A stretch of DNA of 64,000 nucleotides from an uncultured Prochlorococcus sp. (GCA_902527105.1 CABZNT010000005.1:35826-99825), one strand, 5' to 3'. Positions 28,688 through 41,451 are shown, counted from the first letter of the stretch. Made by a program: numbers and translations. The notes: generated by a model from the sequence alone, not told the origin.

Positions 28688-31519
28688 ATGCTAAAACTTT
28701 TGTTGGGAGATCCGAATACACGAAAGTTAAAGCGCTATCAACCAATAGTGGAAGAGATAAATTTTTTAGAAGAAGAAATTTCTCAATTGACTGATGATGA
28801 GCTTAGAACAGAAACTCAAAATCTTAAATCAAATATTTCAGCAGAATTAGATTTTAAAAAACAAAAAGAACTTCTAGAAGAATTTCTTCCAAAAGCCTTT
28901 GCAATCGTAAGAGAAGCAAGTAGACGTGTTCTTGATATGAGACATTTTGATGTTCAGTTAATAGGCGGGATAGTTCTAAATGAGTGTCAAATTGCTGAGA
29001 TGAAGACTGGAGAGGGTAAAACTCTTGTCGCAACATTACCTTGTTATTTAAATGCTCTTACGGGAAGAGGTGTTCATGTTGTTACTGTAAATGATTATTT
29101 AGCTAGAAGGGATGCAGAGTGGATGGGACAAGTTCATCGTTTTTTAGGTTTATCAGTTGGTTTGATTCAGCAAGATATGAATCCAGTTGAGAGAAAGAAA
29201 AATTATGATTGTGATATAACTTATGCCACAAATTCAGAATTAGGATTTGATTATTTAAGAGATAATATGGCTACCGACATAAGTGAGGTTGTTCAAAGAA
29301 AATTTAATTACTGCGTTATTGATGAGGTTGATTCAATATTAATTGATGAAGCAAGAACGCCTCTAATCATCTCTGGCCAAGTTGAAAGACCACAAGAAAA
29401 ATATCAAAAAGCTGCAGAATTATCTCTGGCTTTAGTCAAAGCAAAAGAATTAAGTAAAGATGGTATTGATCCAGAAGGCGATTATGAAGTCGATGAAAAA
29501 CAGAGAAGTTGTATATTAACTGATGAGGGCTTTGCAAAATGTGAAGAGTATTTGGGAGTTAATGATTTATATAATCCTCAAGATCCTTGGGCGCACTATA
29601 TAACTAACGCTTTAAAAGCTAAAGAATTATTTATTAAAGATGTAAATTATATTATTAAGAACGATGAGGCTGTCATCGTAGACGAATTTACTGGTAGGGT
29701 AATGCCAGGAAGACGTTGGAGTGATGGACAACATCAGGCAATAGAAGCCAAAGAGAGTCTTAAAATTCAACCTGAGACTCAAACATTAGCATCCATAACT
29801 TATCAGAATTTTTTCCTTTTATATCCTGGTTTAGCAGGGATGACAGGAACTGCAAAAACTGAGGAAGTTGAATTTGAAAAAACTTATAAATTAGAATCAA
29901 CAGTTATACCTACAAATCAAATAAGAAAGAGACAAGATTGGTCTGATCAAGTTTTTAAGACAGAGATTGGTAAATGGAAAGCCGTCGCTAAAGAAACTGC
30001 ACAAATTCATAGAGAAGGTAGACCTGTTTTAGTTGGCACAACAAGTGTTGAAAAAAGTGAACTATTAAGCTCACTTTTATCTGAAGAAAAAATCCCGCAT
30101 AATTTGTTAAATGCTAAGCCAGAGAACGTTGAACGTGAGGCAGAAATTGTTGCTCAGGCAGGAAGAGCAGGTGCTGTTACTATTGCAACTAATATGGCTG
30201 GAAGGGGAACAGATATAATTCTTGGCGGCAATAGTGACTATATGGCAAGGCTTAAATTAAAAGAAATTTTAATTCCTTTGTTAGTCAAGCCTGATAATGA
30301 GCATAAGCCACCAATCCCTAAACAAAGAAATTCAAAATCTAAGGGTGGTTTTTCTAAAAAAGTTGGTTCCAATTTAAAAAAGAACATTTCAAATTCTGCA
30401 ATAAGTCTTTTCCCATGCAAACTAGATGAAACTATTGAAGACAAACTCTCTTTTTTATCTGCTGAACTTGTTAAAAATTGGGGAGATAGGCAACTTTCTG
30501 TCTTGGAACTTGATGACAGGTTAGCTACAGCTGCAGAAAAAGCACCAACTGATAATAACTTGATAAAGCTTTTGAGAGAATCTTTGTCTGATGTAAAAAA
30601 AGAATATGAAAAAGTTTTGATTCATGAAGAAAAAAAAGTAAGAGAAGCTGGCGGTTTGCATGTTATTGGTACTGAGAGACATGAATCAAGAAGAGTGGAT
30701 AACCAACTTAGAGGAAGAGCAGGCAGACAAGGTGATCTTGGAAGTACAAGATTCTTTCTATCTTTAGATGATAATTTATTAAGGATTTTTGGAGGTGATA
30801 GAGTAGCAAATCTAATGAATGCTTTTAGGGTTGATGAAGATATGCCTATTGAGTCAGGAATGCTTACTAGGTCTCTCGAAAGTGCTCAAAAGAAAGTTGA
30901 AACCTACTATTACGATATTAGAAAACAAGTTTTTGAATATGACGAAGTAATGAACAATCAAAGAAAAGCAGTTTATGGCGAAAGACTAAGAGTCTTGAAA
31001 GGAATTGATTTAAAGAGACAAGTAATAGGATACGGAGAAAGGACAATGATTGAAATTGTAGATGCTTATATTAATCCTGACCTTCCTCCTGAAGAATGGA
31101 ATATTGATCAATTAATTTCTAAAGTCAAAGAATTTATATATTTATTGGATGATCTTAAACCTGATGATATTAATTTACTTTCAATAGAAGAATTAAAAAA
31201 CTATCTTCAAGAGCAGTTGCGAATAGCTTATGATTTAAAGGAATCACAAATAGAAAAAATTCGTCCAGGATTAATGAGGGAAGCAGAAAGATTTTTCATT
31301 TTGCAGCAAATAGATAATTTGTGGCGGGAACATCTTCAATCTATGGATTCTTTGAGAGAATCAGTTGGATTGAGAGGTTATGGTCAAAAAGATCCATTAA
31401 TCGAATATAAAAACGAAGGATATGATATGTTTCTCGAAATGATGACTAATATGAGACGAAATGTTATTTATTCAATGTTTATGTTTCAACCAAAAACTGA
31501 AGTTAATGAAAAAAATTAA
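28688..31519 (+). CDS. secA: Preprotein translocase ATPase SecA
   Basis: SecA drives export through SecYEG at the plasma and thylakoid membranes. The 943-aa protein contains Walker A TGEGKT (107-112), [13 protein letters not shown], the DEAD-type Walker [22 protein letters not shown], the preprotein cross-linking domain, the second helicase lobe ([32 protein letters not shown]) and the helical scaffold/wing domains. The C-terminal zinc-binding SecB-docking tail is absent; the protein ends soon after [11 protein letters not shown] charged insertion near 535-565 ([15 protein letters not shown]) is typical of the cyanobacterial/plastid group. Confidence 0.97.
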   Translation: MLKLLLGDPNTRKLKRYQPIVEEINFLEEEISQLTDDELRTETQNLKSNISAELDFKKQKELLEEFLPKAFAIVREASRRVLDMRHFDVQLIGGIVLNECQIAEMKTGEGKTLVATLPCYLNALTGRGVHVVTVNDYLARRDAEWMGQVHRFLGLSVGLIQQDMNPVERKKNYDCDITYATNSELGFDYLRDNMATDISEVVQRKFNYCVIDEVDSILIDEARTPLIISGQVERPQEKYQKAAELSLALVKAKELSKDGIDPEGDYEVDEKQRSCILTDEGFAKCEEYLGVNDLYNPQDPWAHYITNALKAKELFIKDVNYIIKNDEAVIVDEFTGRVMPGRRWSDGQHQAIEAKESLKIQPETQTLASITYQNFFLLYPGLAGMTGTAKTEEVEFEKTYKLESTVIPTNQIRKRQDWSDQVFKTEIGKWKAVAKETAQIHREGRPVLVGTTSVEKSELLSSLLSEEKIPHNLLNAKPENVEREAEIVAQAGRAGAVTIATNMAGRGTDIILGGNSDYMARLKLKEILIPLLVKPDNEHKPPIPKQRNSKSKGGFSKKVGSNLKKNISNSAISLFPCKLDETIEDKLSFLSAELVKNWGDRQLSVLELDDRLATAAEKAPTDNNLIKLLRESLSDVKKEYEKVLIHEEKKVREAGGLHVIGTERHESRRVDNQLRGRAGRQGDLGSTRFFLSLDDNLLRIFGGDRVANLMNAFRVDEDMPIESGMLTRSLESAQKKVETYYYDIRKQVFEYDEVMNNQRKAVYGERLRVLKGIDLKRQVIGYGERTMIEIVDAYINPDLPPEEWNIDQLISKVKEFIYLLDDLKPDDINLLSIEELKNYLQEQLRIAYDLKESQIEKIRPGLMREAERFFILQQIDNLWREHLQSMDSLRESVGLRGYGQKDPLIEYKNEGYDMFLEMMTNMRRNVIYSMFMFQPKTEVNEKN

Positions 31520-31527
31520 ATCAATAT

Positions 31528-32265
31528 TTAATCATCTCCAAGAAATTCAAAAATTTCTTTGTCTTTAAGATTTTGAGAATCACCAAGTTTAGAAATATCA
31601 ATAGATTCTGAGCTGGCTATACATTCTAGAGTTTTTTGTAATTTAAGAATTTCATTTTCGAGAGAGTCTATCCTATCCATTAAATTTTTTATTACATTGG
31701 CTTCTGCATCTGGTAAGGCAGAGTGAGCTAATGGATTTACTTTGACACCACTTTGATGCACTACCCTTCCAGGAACTCCAACCACAGTACTGTTTCCCTC
31801 TACATTTCGGACAACTACTGAGCCAGCACCAATGCGGGTATTAGATCCTACCGTGATGGATCCAAGAACTTTTGCGCCCGCTCCGACTACAACATTTTCC
31901 ATCAAAGTGGGGTGTCTTTTGCCATGGCTTTTACCAGTACCTCCTAATGTCACTCCTTGATAAAGCAAACAGTTATTTCCTATCTCAGCAGTTTCACCAA
32001 TTACAACTCCCATTCCATGGTCTATGAAAACCCTTTTACCAATTTTTGCCCCAGGATGGATTTCAATACCTGTTGCAAGCCTATTAATATGGCTGAGTAA
32101 GCGGGGAATCAAAGGAATCTTTAATTGCCATAATTTATGAGTAAGCCTATGTATAACTATTGATTGAAAGCCCGGGTAGCAAAGAAATATCTCTACAATC
32201 CCTCTTGCGGCAGGATCTCTCTCTCTGATAATTTCTATATCTGATTTAAAAGTTTTCAATACCAT
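31528..32265 (-). CDS. cysE: Serine O-acetyltransferase
   Basis: CysE makes O-acetylserine, the carbon acceptor for sulfide in cysteine synthesis. The 245-aa protein has the N-terminal helical IIRERDPAARG segment, then a left-handed beta-helix of hexapeptide repeats with catalytic His83 in IDHGMGVVIGETAEIG, LYQGVTLGGTGK and HPTLMENVVVGAGAKVLG. The C-terminal 60 residues form a charged, probably helical tail without the conserved final Ile of CysK-binding enzymes. The start is 3 bases after the end of a GntR-type gene, so the two form an operon. Confidence 0.95.
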   Translation of the reverse strand: MVLKTFKSDIEIIRERDPAARGIVEIFLCYPGFQSIVIHRLTHKLWQLKIPLIPRLLSHINRLATGIEIHPGAKIGKRVFIDHGMGVVIGETAEIGNNCLLYQGVTLGGTGKSHGKRHPTLMENVVVGAGAKVLGSITVGSNTRIGAGSVVVRNVEGNSTVVGVPGRVVHQSGVKVNPLAHSALPDAEANVIKNLMDRIDSLENEILKLQKTLECIASSESIDISKLGDSQNLKDKEIFEFLGDD

Positions 32266-32268
32266 GGT

Positions 32269-33255
32269 TTAATTAATAACTCCTATTTCTTTTTTTAATT
32301 GATTTATTGTTTCGATACTTAAATAATTTTTAGCACATATTATTTGAGGTAATCTCATCAGCTGAGAACGATTTTTTAATAATGTGTTTTCTACAACTGA
32401 TAAACTAGGTCCATCACACACTATATGGTTCGAAGCTTTTAAAAGTGAGAGTAATCTACTTTTATTATCTGAGATTGCCGTCATAAGCATTAATTCACTA
32501 CCGCGCATGCTATGTATAATCACTTCTGCGGCTCTCAATAAACCAGGACTGATGCTAACAATACCTACACAACTTCCAGCATTTAATTCCTTGAGAATTT
32601 TTAATTCCTTTTGAAAGTCGCTTAAGTCAACTGCAATAGCGCGAACCCCATGTTGCTTAGCAACTTTTTCTAGAGGCTGTAAAAAATATCTGCTTGTGAC
32701 AATCGTACCATTATTTGAATTACTCAAAACTTTTTCTAATTCTTCCATAGGAATAACTTCTACTGGTACATTTACTGTTGAAGAAAGGTCTTCTGCTATC
32801 AACATAGAAGCTCCAATATCTTCTCTAGGAGTGCTGACTATGATTCTTGATCCGCACTTAATACGCCAATCAATTTCATTGTTTAATATCTCTCTCGTCT
32901 CATGTAAAGTGAATCCAAGACTAATCAATTTGTCAATCACCTTCTTTGCTTCTTGATCTGGTGCTTTATTTATTTTATCTTTTGAGTAAAGTGGTTTCGT
33001 AAATTCTCTTTTAGTAAGATTATCTCTTACATAGATACCTGATCCAGCTATTGCTTCAACAACCCCATCTAATTCAAGTTGTCTGTAGACTTTGCTTATA
33101 GTATTTCGATGGAGCCCAGTCTGCATTGCAAGTTGCCTTGTACTGGGAAGTCTGTGTCCTGGAGGATAATACCTTGCTGCAATTGCGAAACAAATTTGAT
33201 TATTTAGTTGAGTAGATGCAGGGATATCACTGTCTTGTTGAATATGGAATTTCAC
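32269..33255 (-). CDS. GntR-type transcriptional regulator
   Basis: A 328-aa DNA-binding protein. Residues about 11-78 are a GntR winged helix: PASTQLNNQICFAIAARYYPPGHRLPS, then the recognition helix in HRNTISKVYRQLELDGVV and the wing AIAGSGIYVRD. The remaining 240 residues are not an aminotransferase (MocR) domain; they look like an alternating alpha/beta ligand-binding region (RIIVSTPREDIGAS, GTIVTSRYFLQPLEKVAKQHGVRAIAVD, SCVGIVSISPGLLRAA). Effector and targets are unknown. Its position 3 bases upstream of cysE suggests that it is co-transcribed with sulfur assimilation. It is one of only three clear transcription regulators in the window. Confidence 0.8.
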   Translation of the reverse strand: MKFHIQQDSDIPASTQLNNQICFAIAARYYPPGHRLPSTRQLAMQTGLHRNTISKVYRQLELDGVVEAIAGSGIYVRDNLTKREFTKPLYSKDKINKAPDQEAKKVIDKLISLGFTLHETREILNNEIDWRIKCGSRIIVSTPREDIGASMLIAEDLSSTVNVPVEVIPMEELEKVLSNSNNGTIVTSRYFLQPLEKVAKQHGVRAIAVDLSDFQKELKILKELNAGSCVGIVSISPGLLRAAEVIIHSMRGSELMLMTAISDNKSRLLSLLKASNHIVCDGPSLSVVENTLLKNRSQLMRLPQIICAKNYLSIETINQLKKEIGVIN

Positions 33256-33331
33256 TTGAAAAAACCCTGACTAATTTACCTTTGATAATAGTGACACTTT
33301 AACATTCGTCATACCTTATAGTAAAAATCTC

Positions 33332-33904
33332 TCACTCATCAATTTTTTTAGTGAGAGGAGTTTTTCGAGGGCTTAAAAACATAATCATGTTTCTTCCTTC
33401 TCTTTTTGGTTTTTGTTGAACTTCAGATTGCTCTTCTAAATCATTAGCCATTTTCAAAAGAAGTGTTTCAGCTAGATTTGAGTGTTGAATTTCTCTACCC
33501 CTAAAAATTACAGTACACTTTACTTTATCTCCAGATTTTAAAAATTTAGTAGCTTGACCTATCCGCACATCATAATCATGCTTGTCAATTTTGTATCTCA
33601 TTTTTACTTCTTTAACTTCTGTTTGATGAGATTTTTTCCTTGCTTCTTTAGCTTTCTTTTCTTGTTCAAATTTATATTTTCCATAGTCCATTATCCTACA
33701 AACAGGAGGATTTGCTTTTTCGCTCACTAAAACCAAATCAAGTTCTCTTTGAGATGCTATTTCTAAAGCTTTTAATCTATCTATGACGCCTAATTGTTTT
33801 CCATCTGAATCAACGACTCTCAATTGAGGGTATTTTATTCTTTCATTTATATTTGGCAGCTCTCTAACTGGAGCTCGGCGGTCAAAGCGTGGGCGTGGGG
33901 GCAT
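33332..33904 (-). CDS. infC: Translation initiation factor IF-3
   Basis: IF-3 controls start-codon choice and subunit dissociation. The 190-aa protein has the N-domain ([24 protein letters not shown]), the linker/helix [26 protein letters not shown] and the C-domain ([34 protein letters not shown] is one run of its strands). The chosen start is ATG at 33904, giving a short Arg/Pro-rich extension. An AUU or AUC start used for autoregulation in E. coli is not seen. It is detached from rpmI-rplT and sits after miaA. Confidence 0.96.
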   Translation of the reverse strand: MPPRPRFDRRAPVRELPNINERIKYPQLRVVDSDGKQLGVIDRLKALEIASQRELDLVLVSEKANPPVCRIMDYGKYKFEQEKKAKEARKKSHQTEVKEVKMRYKIDKHDYDVRIGQATKFLKSGDKVKCTVIFRGREIQHSNLAETLLLKMANDLEEQSEVQQKPKREGRNMIMFLSPRKTPLTKKIDE

Positions 33905-33957
33905 TCAGTGAATTTAATAAATTGATTGGATGATGAACAAAATCTGTTTTTATAAAG

Positions 33958-34857
33958 TTAGCTTAAAAAAGACTCTATCTTAATTATTGCATCTTTTAGC
34001 AGGTTTTTGTTATTAAGCCAAAGAGGATTATTTTTATTACGAAACCAGGTTTTTTGTCTTTTAGCAAATTGGATAGTTTTTTTCGTAGTTAACTCAATCG
34101 CTTTGTCAATAGTTGAATTGTTATTTAAAACGTCCTTAGCTTCTCGATAGCCAATGGTTTCTAATATTGGCAAATCAAATCCGTATCTAGAGATAAGGTG
34201 ATTCGTCTCCTCAATAATTCCAGATGAAAACATATTTTTTGTTCTTTGTAAAATCCTTTCTTTTAAATTATCTCTATCTAATCCAAGCTCTAGTATTCTC
34301 CAGTCAGGCGGTTTTTGAACTTTTAGAGTTGACAAAGGTTTACCTGTTACATAGAAGACTTCCAAAGCTCTTATTGTTCTAATGTGGTCAGCAAAATTAA
34401 TTTTTTCTGTCGACAATGGATCACAATTTTTTAAAAGGTCCCAACATTTTGTCTGACCAAGTTCTTCTAATTGTCTTCTTAATTTATTTTGAGGAGGTAC
34501 ATCTGGTACAAAAAAACCTTTTGTTATTGCGTTCATATACAACCCACTTCCTCCAACAAGAAAAGGCAAATGATTTTGTTTAATTTCTCTATTTATTGAT
34601 TTTTGAGCTATTTCTTGAAATTGTTTTACATTAATTGGATGGATTGGCTCCTCAATGTCTATTAAAAAATGCTTTATTTTTCTTTGTTGGCTTTTAGATG
34701 GTTTGGCTGTTCCAATATCCATAGATTTATAAATTTGCCTTGAATCGATATTGTGTATACGAGTTTTAAAATGTTTTGCAATTTCAACAGCTAATTCTGT
34801 TTTACCACTTGCAGTAGGCCCAATTAAAATAATTACATGAGGTGGGTATGAAGACAT
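33958..34857 (-). CDS. miaA: tRNA dimethylallyltransferase
   Basis: MiaA puts a dimethylallyl group on A37 of tRNAs that read U-starting codons. The 299-aa protein has the P-loop GPTASGKTE (13-21), the [17 protein letters not shown] loop, [16 protein letters not shown] and the late [11 protein letters not shown] tRNA-contact helix. It is first of the miaA-infC-gntR-cysE run on the minus strand, divergent from gyrB across 150 bases. Confidence 0.96.
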   Translation of the reverse strand: MSSYPPHVIILIGPTASGKTELAVEIAKHFKTRIHNIDSRQIYKSMDIGTAKPSKSQQRKIKHFLIDIEEPIHPINVKQFQEIAQKSINREIKQNHLPFLVGGSGLYMNAITKGFFVPDVPPQNKLRRQLEELGQTKCWDLLKNCDPLSTEKINFADHIRTIRALEVFYVTGKPLSTLKVQKPPDWRILELGLDRDNLKERILQRTKNMFSSGIIEETNHLISRYGFDLPILETIGYREAKDVLNNNSTIDKAIELTTKKTIQFAKRQKTWFRNKNNPLWLNNKNLLKDAIIKIESFLS

Positions 34858-34887
34858 ATGAATTTCTGAAGAAAAAAATATTAGCTA

Positions 34888-34893
34888 TATAAT
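34888..34893 (+). promoter_or_regulatory. Candidate -10 box of gyrB
   Basis: A perfect TATAAT lies about 115 bases before the gyrB start in the 150-base divergent region with miaA. The implied leader is long (about 108 bases) and contains two copies of ATTGCGA (around 34916-34941). The promoter call is tentative because TATAAT arises easily in such AT-rich DNA. Confidence 0.3.
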
Positions 34894-35007
34894 TAAAGTG
34901 ATTAAATTTTTCATTGATTGCGAGCCATTATCTTATTGCGATGGTAAATTTAATGAAATACCTTTTAAAAATAACATTTTAAAAGTTTAATATTTTTTTT
35001 ATATTAA

Positions 35008-37301
<2,294 letters not shown>

Positions 37302-37304
37302 ATT

Positions 37305-37670
37305 TTGGATTTTAGTTTAATATGGTTAATTTTACTTGGCAGTACCTCTGGATTGATACTGAGAATATTCATACAAAATAATTTTAAGAAAAGTATAGGT
37401 TTTGATATTCAAAATACTTCAATAGTAAATTTTTTATCATCTTTTTTTTTAGGAATTTTAGTAGCTTTAGATTTTATTAACAACGAAATATTAATGTTAT
37501 TTTATGGCAGTTTTTTAGGATGTTTTAGTACATTTTCTTCTTTTATATATCAACTATTTATTCTTTTTAAAAAGAAAAAATTTCTTAGATTATTTTTTCA
37601 CTATATCGAAGTGATAATAATCTCTTTCCTATTCTTTTATTTAGGTTATTTTCTTATTCATTTTTTTTAA
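37305..37670 (+). CDS. crcB: CrcB-type fluoride channel subunit, copy 1
   Basis: A 121-aa membrane protein with four predicted helices, the size of Fluc/CrcB fluoride channels, which export fluoride as dual-topology dimers. Family landmarks are the TM1 arginine in GSTSGLILRIF, Asn in IVNFLSSFFLG (the usual NxxGSF, with Ser replacing Gly) and the phenylalanine box GCFSTFSSF. The start is TTG at 37305, 3 bases after the SH3-like gene. It is very AT-rich and rapidly diverging. A second copy follows immediately. Confidence 0.75.
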   Translation: MDFSLIWLILLGSTSGLILRIFIQNNFKKSIGFDIQNTSIVNFLSSFFLGILVALDFINNEILMLFYGSFLGCFSTFSSFIYQLFILFKKKKFLRLFFHYIEVIIISFLFFYLGYFLIHFF

Positions 37671-38000
37671 GTGAAAATTAATAATTTTATTTATATTCTT
37701 TTAGTTGCTTACTTAGCTACTTTTTTAAGATTAACCATAAATAATAACTTTTTTATTTCAATAATCGGATCATTTTTAGTTGGTTTTATAATAAGTAAAA
37801 GATTAAATTATTCAACTGAAAAAATTTTATTAAGCGGTTTTTTTTCTTGCTTTACATCATTTAGCGGATTTATATATTTTTTGTACAAAATTTTAAATGA
37901 AGGAGAGTGGATAAAATTTATTATTTTTTTTAATCTAATCATTATCTTAAATTTATTCACAATGTTTTTCGGGTTCTGGATAAGTAGAAAAATTACTTAG
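37671..38000 (+). CDS. crcB: CrcB-type fluoride channel subunit, copy 2
   Basis: A 109-aa four-helix membrane protein that begins with GTG on the base after the stop of copy 1. The TM1 arginine is present (AYLATFLRLT) and GSFLVG is well kept, but the conserved Asn before it is replaced (ISIIGSF). The phenylalanine box is CFTSFSGF. Its defects differ from those of copy 1, which is what one expects from a heterodimer whose two chains have specialised. Followed by mgtE after 34 bases. Confidence 0.72.
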   Translation: MKINNFIYILLVAYLATFLRLTINNNFFISIIGSFLVGFIISKRLNYSTEKILLSGFFSCFTSFSGFIYFLYKILNEGEWIKFIIFFNLIIILNLFTMFFGFWISRKIT

Positions 38001-38043
38001 ATTCCATATAATGGTGTTGTTACTTTGATAAGGGATGATATTC

Positions 38044-39450
38044 ATGAACGAAAATAATCTTGAAACAGTTACATCCCTATCTTCAGATTTAAATACGAGA
38101 GAAAATATTACTTTTCAACTTGAGGAATTGCTCATCGCGGGAAATTATGATGAGGCAAAGTTACTTTTAGAGCCATCCCAACCTGTTGATATTGCTGATG
38201 CTATTGGAAGCCTTCCGCTAATATTGCAGGCATTGGCATTTCGATTATTAAAGAAAAATGAAGCAATTGAGGTTTATGAATATTTAGATCCAGTAGTTCA
38301 GCAAACTTTATTAGAAAGACTTCGTTCAGGAGAAGTTTTAGAAATCGTCGAAAAAATGTCTCCTGATGATAGGGTTCAACTCTTTGATGAATTACCTGCA
38401 AAAGTTGTAAGAAAATTTTTATCAGCTCTTAGTCCCGGTGAAAGGAAAGTAACAGCTGAATTACTTGGATATGAGCCTGAAACTGCTGGAAGATTAATGA
38501 CAACTGAATTTATAGATCTTAAAGAGATGCAAACAGCATCTGAGGCACTTTCTTTAGTTAGAAAAAGAGCCCCATTTACTGAAACTATCTATAGCTTATA
38601 CGTTACAGATAAAGAAAGACATTTAACTGGTATTCTCTCTCTTAGAGACCTTGTAACTGCTGATCCTTCTAAGCCAATTGGAGACGTTATGACACGAGAT
38701 GTAGTTAATATAGCTACTAATACGAATCAAGAAGAGGTTGCTAGAGCAATACAAAGATATGATTTTTTAGCTCTCCCAGTCGTTGATAAGGAAAAAAGAC
38801 TTGTTGGGATAGTAACTGTCGATGATTTAATTGATGTCATAGAACAAGAAGCAACAAGAGATATTTATGCAGCGGGGGCAGTACAACCTGGCGATGAAGA
38901 TGATTATTTCCAAAGTAGTTTGTTTACGATTGCTCGAAGAAGAATTTTATGGTTACTAATTTTGGTTTTAGCAAATGGTTTAACGACAAAAGTTATAGCT
39001 ATGAATGATCAAATATTAAAAGAAATAGTCTTATTAGCTGCATTTATTCCACTACTTATAGGAACTGGGGGGAATGTTGGCGCTCAAAGTTCAACGGTTG
39101 TCATCCGAGGTTTAAGTACTCAAAAACTGAAGACTCTTGGTGCAATTAAAGCAGTAGTTAAGGAGGCAATAACAGGCGCTCTTCTAGGTGTTTTTATGAT
39201 GCTTGTAGTATTTCCCTTTGCTTGGTGGCAAGGAGAAGGCCCTTTAATCGCCTCTGCGGTCGGAATAAGTTTAATATCCATAACAACTTTAGCTGCTACA
39301 ACAGGAGCAATCCTCCCTTTGTTGTTTCACCGAATGAAATTGGATCCAGCCTTAATGTCATCTCCTTTCATTACAACCGTAACTGATATTGCTGGTGTAT
39401 TTATTTATCTCAGTACAGCAAAATGGCTATTAAGCTCATCATTAGCCTAA
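38044..39450 (+). CDS. mgtE: Magnesium transporter MgtE
   Basis: MgtE is a Mg2+-gated Mg2+ channel. The protein (468 aa from 38044) has the N-domain of helical repeats (about 20-130; PVVQQTLLERLRSGEVLEIV), two CBS domains (about 135-260; MTTEFIDL, GDVMTRDVVNI, YDFLALPVVD), the plug helix and five membrane helices (about 290-465) with the pore segment GTGGNVGAQSSTV. I prefer ATG 38044 to ATG 38035 because AGGGA at 38031-38035 is correctly spaced for it and overlaps the earlier candidate. The tandem with crcB makes an ion-homeostasis block. Confidence 0.94.
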   Translation: MNENNLETVTSLSSDLNTRENITFQLEELLIAGNYDEAKLLLEPSQPVDIADAIGSLPLILQALAFRLLKKNEAIEVYEYLDPVVQQTLLERLRSGEVLEIVEKMSPDDRVQLFDELPAKVVRKFLSALSPGERKVTAELLGYEPETAGRLMTTEFIDLKEMQTASEALSLVRKRAPFTETIYSLYVTDKERHLTGILSLRDLVTADPSKPIGDVMTRDVVNIATNTNQEEVARAIQRYDFLALPVVDKEKRLVGIVTVDDLIDVIEQEATRDIYAAGAVQPGDEDDYFQSSLFTIARRRILWLLILVLANGLTTKVIAMNDQILKEIVLLAAFIPLLIGTGGNVGAQSSTVVIRGLSTQKLKTLGAIKAVVKEAITGALLGVFMMLVVFPFAWWQGEGPLIASAVGISLISITTLAATTGAILPLLFHRMKLDPALMSSPFITTVTDIAGVFIYLSTAKWLLSSSLA

Positions 39451-39550
39451 ATCGAGTAGGTATTTATTCTCATTTTTGTAAAATTGTGGATTTTTTTGTT
39501 TAACTTTACATTTCTTAATGGTATTGTTTACAAAACATCATTAAACCTTC

Positions 39551-40552
39551 ATGTCTTCTGAAACAATAAGTGAAAATAAAATAGCTTCAATTGCAAGTTT
39601 AAAAACTAGTAATGATGTAGATCTTGTTCGATCATACTTAAGAGATATAGGGAGAGTTCCATTACTATCGCATGAGCAAGAAATTACTCTAGGTCGCCAA
39701 GTTCAAGAGTACATGGAAGTTGAAAGAGCAGAATTAGAAATCATTGATTTAACAGGAGATAAGCCTAGTATTGATGAATTATCGACTAAATTAAATTTAT
39801 CTACATCCATAATCAAAAAAAGATTAAGAGCCGGACAGAGAGCTAAAGAAAGAATGGTTGCAGCAAATTTAAGATTGGTAGTAAGCGTTGCAAAAAAATA
39901 TACAAAAAGAAACATGGAACTTTTAGATTTAATTCAGGAGGGGACTATAGGACTAGTAAGAGGAGTTGAAAAATTTGATCCAGCCAGAGGATACAAGTTT
40001 TCAACATATGCATACTGGTGGATTAGACAAGGTATCACAAGAGCAATAGCTGAAAAAAGTCGGGCGATAAGGCTACCCATTCACATAACTGAAATGTTGA
40101 ATAAGTTAAAAAAAGGTCAAAGAGAGCTCAGTCAAGAAATGTCCAGAACTCCAACTGTTACTGAACTTGCTAAATACGTAGAACTTCCTGAAGATGATGT
40201 CAAAGATTTGATGTGCAAAGCAGGTCAGCCTGTTAGTCTTGAAACAAAAGTTGGCGATGGCGAAGATACTGTTTTATTAGATTTACTTGCAGGGGGTGAG
40301 GATTTGCCAGATGAACAAATAGAGATGGATTGTATGAGAGGTGATCTGCATTCTCTTTTACATCAATTACCTGATTTGCAATGTAGAGTCTTAAGAATGA
40401 GATACGGAATGGATGGTGATGAGCCAATGTCTCTTACAGGTATAGGAAGAGTACTTGGGATAAGTAGAGATCGAGTAAGAAATCTAGAACGAGATGGATT
40501 AAGAGGCTTGAGAAGACTTAGTGATAATGTAGAAGCTTACTTTGTTTCTTGA
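39551..40552 (+). CDS. Group 2 sigma-70 family sigma factor
   Basis: A 333-aa alternative sigma factor close to the primary sigma but with a short N-terminus (no region 1.1). Region 1.2 is VRSYLRDIGRVPLLSHEQEITL; region 2 is NLRLVVSVAKKYTKRNMELLDLIQEGTIGL with the -10-reading KFSTYAYWWIRQGITRAI; region 4 contains MSLTGIGRVLGISRDRVRNLERDGLRGLR, the -35 helix-turn-helix. Group 2 sigmas in cyanobacteria respond to light, nitrogen or the diel cycle; I cannot say which one this is. Its 3' end overlaps the convergent hydrolase gene by 16 bases. Confidence 0.93.
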   Translation: MSSETISENKIASIASLKTSNDVDLVRSYLRDIGRVPLLSHEQEITLGRQVQEYMEVERAELEIIDLTGDKPSIDELSTKLNLSTSIIKKRLRAGQRAKERMVAANLRLVVSVAKKYTKRNMELLDLIQEGTIGLVRGVEKFDPARGYKFSTYAYWWIRQGITRAIAEKSRAIRLPIHITEMLNKLKKGQRELSQEMSRTPTVTELAKYVELPEDDVKDLMCKAGQPVSLETKVGDGEDTVLLDLLAGGEDLPDEQIEMDCMRGDLHSLLHQLPDLQCRVLRMRYGMDGDEPMSLTGIGRVLGISRDRVRNLERDGLRGLRRLSDNVEAYFVS

Positions 40553-41451
40553 ATAAACTCATTCATTAACTTATTTGTTTTTTCAGGTTCTTCATCATGA
40601 GGGCAATGTCCAGCGCCATTTATAATATCTAATCTTTTAATATTTCTGAATTGTCTTTTCCACTCTCTTGCTTCATTTAAAGATTCCCAAGGATCTTTTT
40701 CTCCCCAAATCAATTGGATTGGAGCATCAACCTTATCGAAAAGGTCAGTAGCGAGATAGTCATCAAATAAATTAATGAAACCACGAAATGCTTCTTTTGA
40801 GTTTTTCCTTTGAGAGGGTTGATAAAGTATTTCAATCAAATCTTTATCGATATTTTTTCCTGTAGGGTAAGCTTGTTCAAGTATTTTCTTAATAACTTTT
40901 GGATTAGCAGCTCTAGTAAAAAGTGTATTGCTAATTACTCTTTGTCTGACTATCGTTTTAAGGACAGGTCTCAGTAGATTCATTAAGATATCACTTTTTT
41001 TTAAACGTTTATCATCCATAGTTCTTTGTGCACAGTCAATCAAAATAACACCTTTGCAATTATCTTTAAGGATTTCAGCAGCTTTCAATGCAATAACACC
41101 ACCAATTGAATTTCCTACCAAGTAAACAGGAGATTTTATTACCTCTGCACAAAATGTTGATATTTGATTACCCCATAAGTCAAACGAATATTTAATTGAG
41201 TTTTCTTTATCAGGTTCGTAATCTAATAAAGCACTAGGCTGACTGCTTTTCCCAAATCCTAATAAGTCAATTGCGTAGCAGTTAGAAAATTCTCCAAGAA
41301 AGTCTTGATTATATCTCCAGTGGTTTTTTGATGCTCCAAATCCATGAATTAATAAAATTTGAATATTTTTTTCAGAAGTAGATTTTTTTGATAAAGACCA
41401 AGAAATTTCCCAATTTTTCCATTTCCAAGTTTCAGATTTATTTAAAGACAC
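40537..41451 (-). CDS. Alpha/beta hydrolase
   Basis: A 304-aa alpha/beta-hydrolase fold enzyme. Visible are the oxyanion loop IHGFGASKNHWRYN (35-48), the nucleophile Ser115 in VGNSIGG, the acid in LIWGEKDPWE and His282 in GAGHCPHDEEPE. No signal peptide. The family covers esterases, lipases and plant/cyanobacterial pheophytinase-like hydrolases; the substrate is not determinable. It overlaps the sigma factor gene tail-to-tail and is divergent from the kinase at 41.5 kb. Confidence 0.85.
   Translation of the reverse strand: MSLNKSETWKWKNWEISWSLSKKSTSEKNIQILLIHGFGASKNHWRYNQDFLGEFSNCYAIDLLGFGKSSQPSALLDYEPDKENSIKYSFDLWGNQISTFCAEVIKSPVYLVGNSIGGVIALKAAEILKDNCKGVILIDCAQRTMDDKRLKKSDILMNLLRPVLKTIVRQRVISNTLFTRAANPKVIKKILEQAYPTGKNIDKDLIEILYQPSQRKNSKEAFRGFINLFDDYLATDLFDKVDAPIQLIWGEKDPWESLNEAREWKRQFRNIKRLDIINGAGHCPHDEEPEKTNKLMNEFIQETK

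Noticed and set aside
39451..39550. HLR1 site upstream of the sigma factor gene (GTTTACA near 39526 and TTTACA near 39502)
   Set aside because: The two boxes are not spaced by two bases, so they do not form an HLR1 element.
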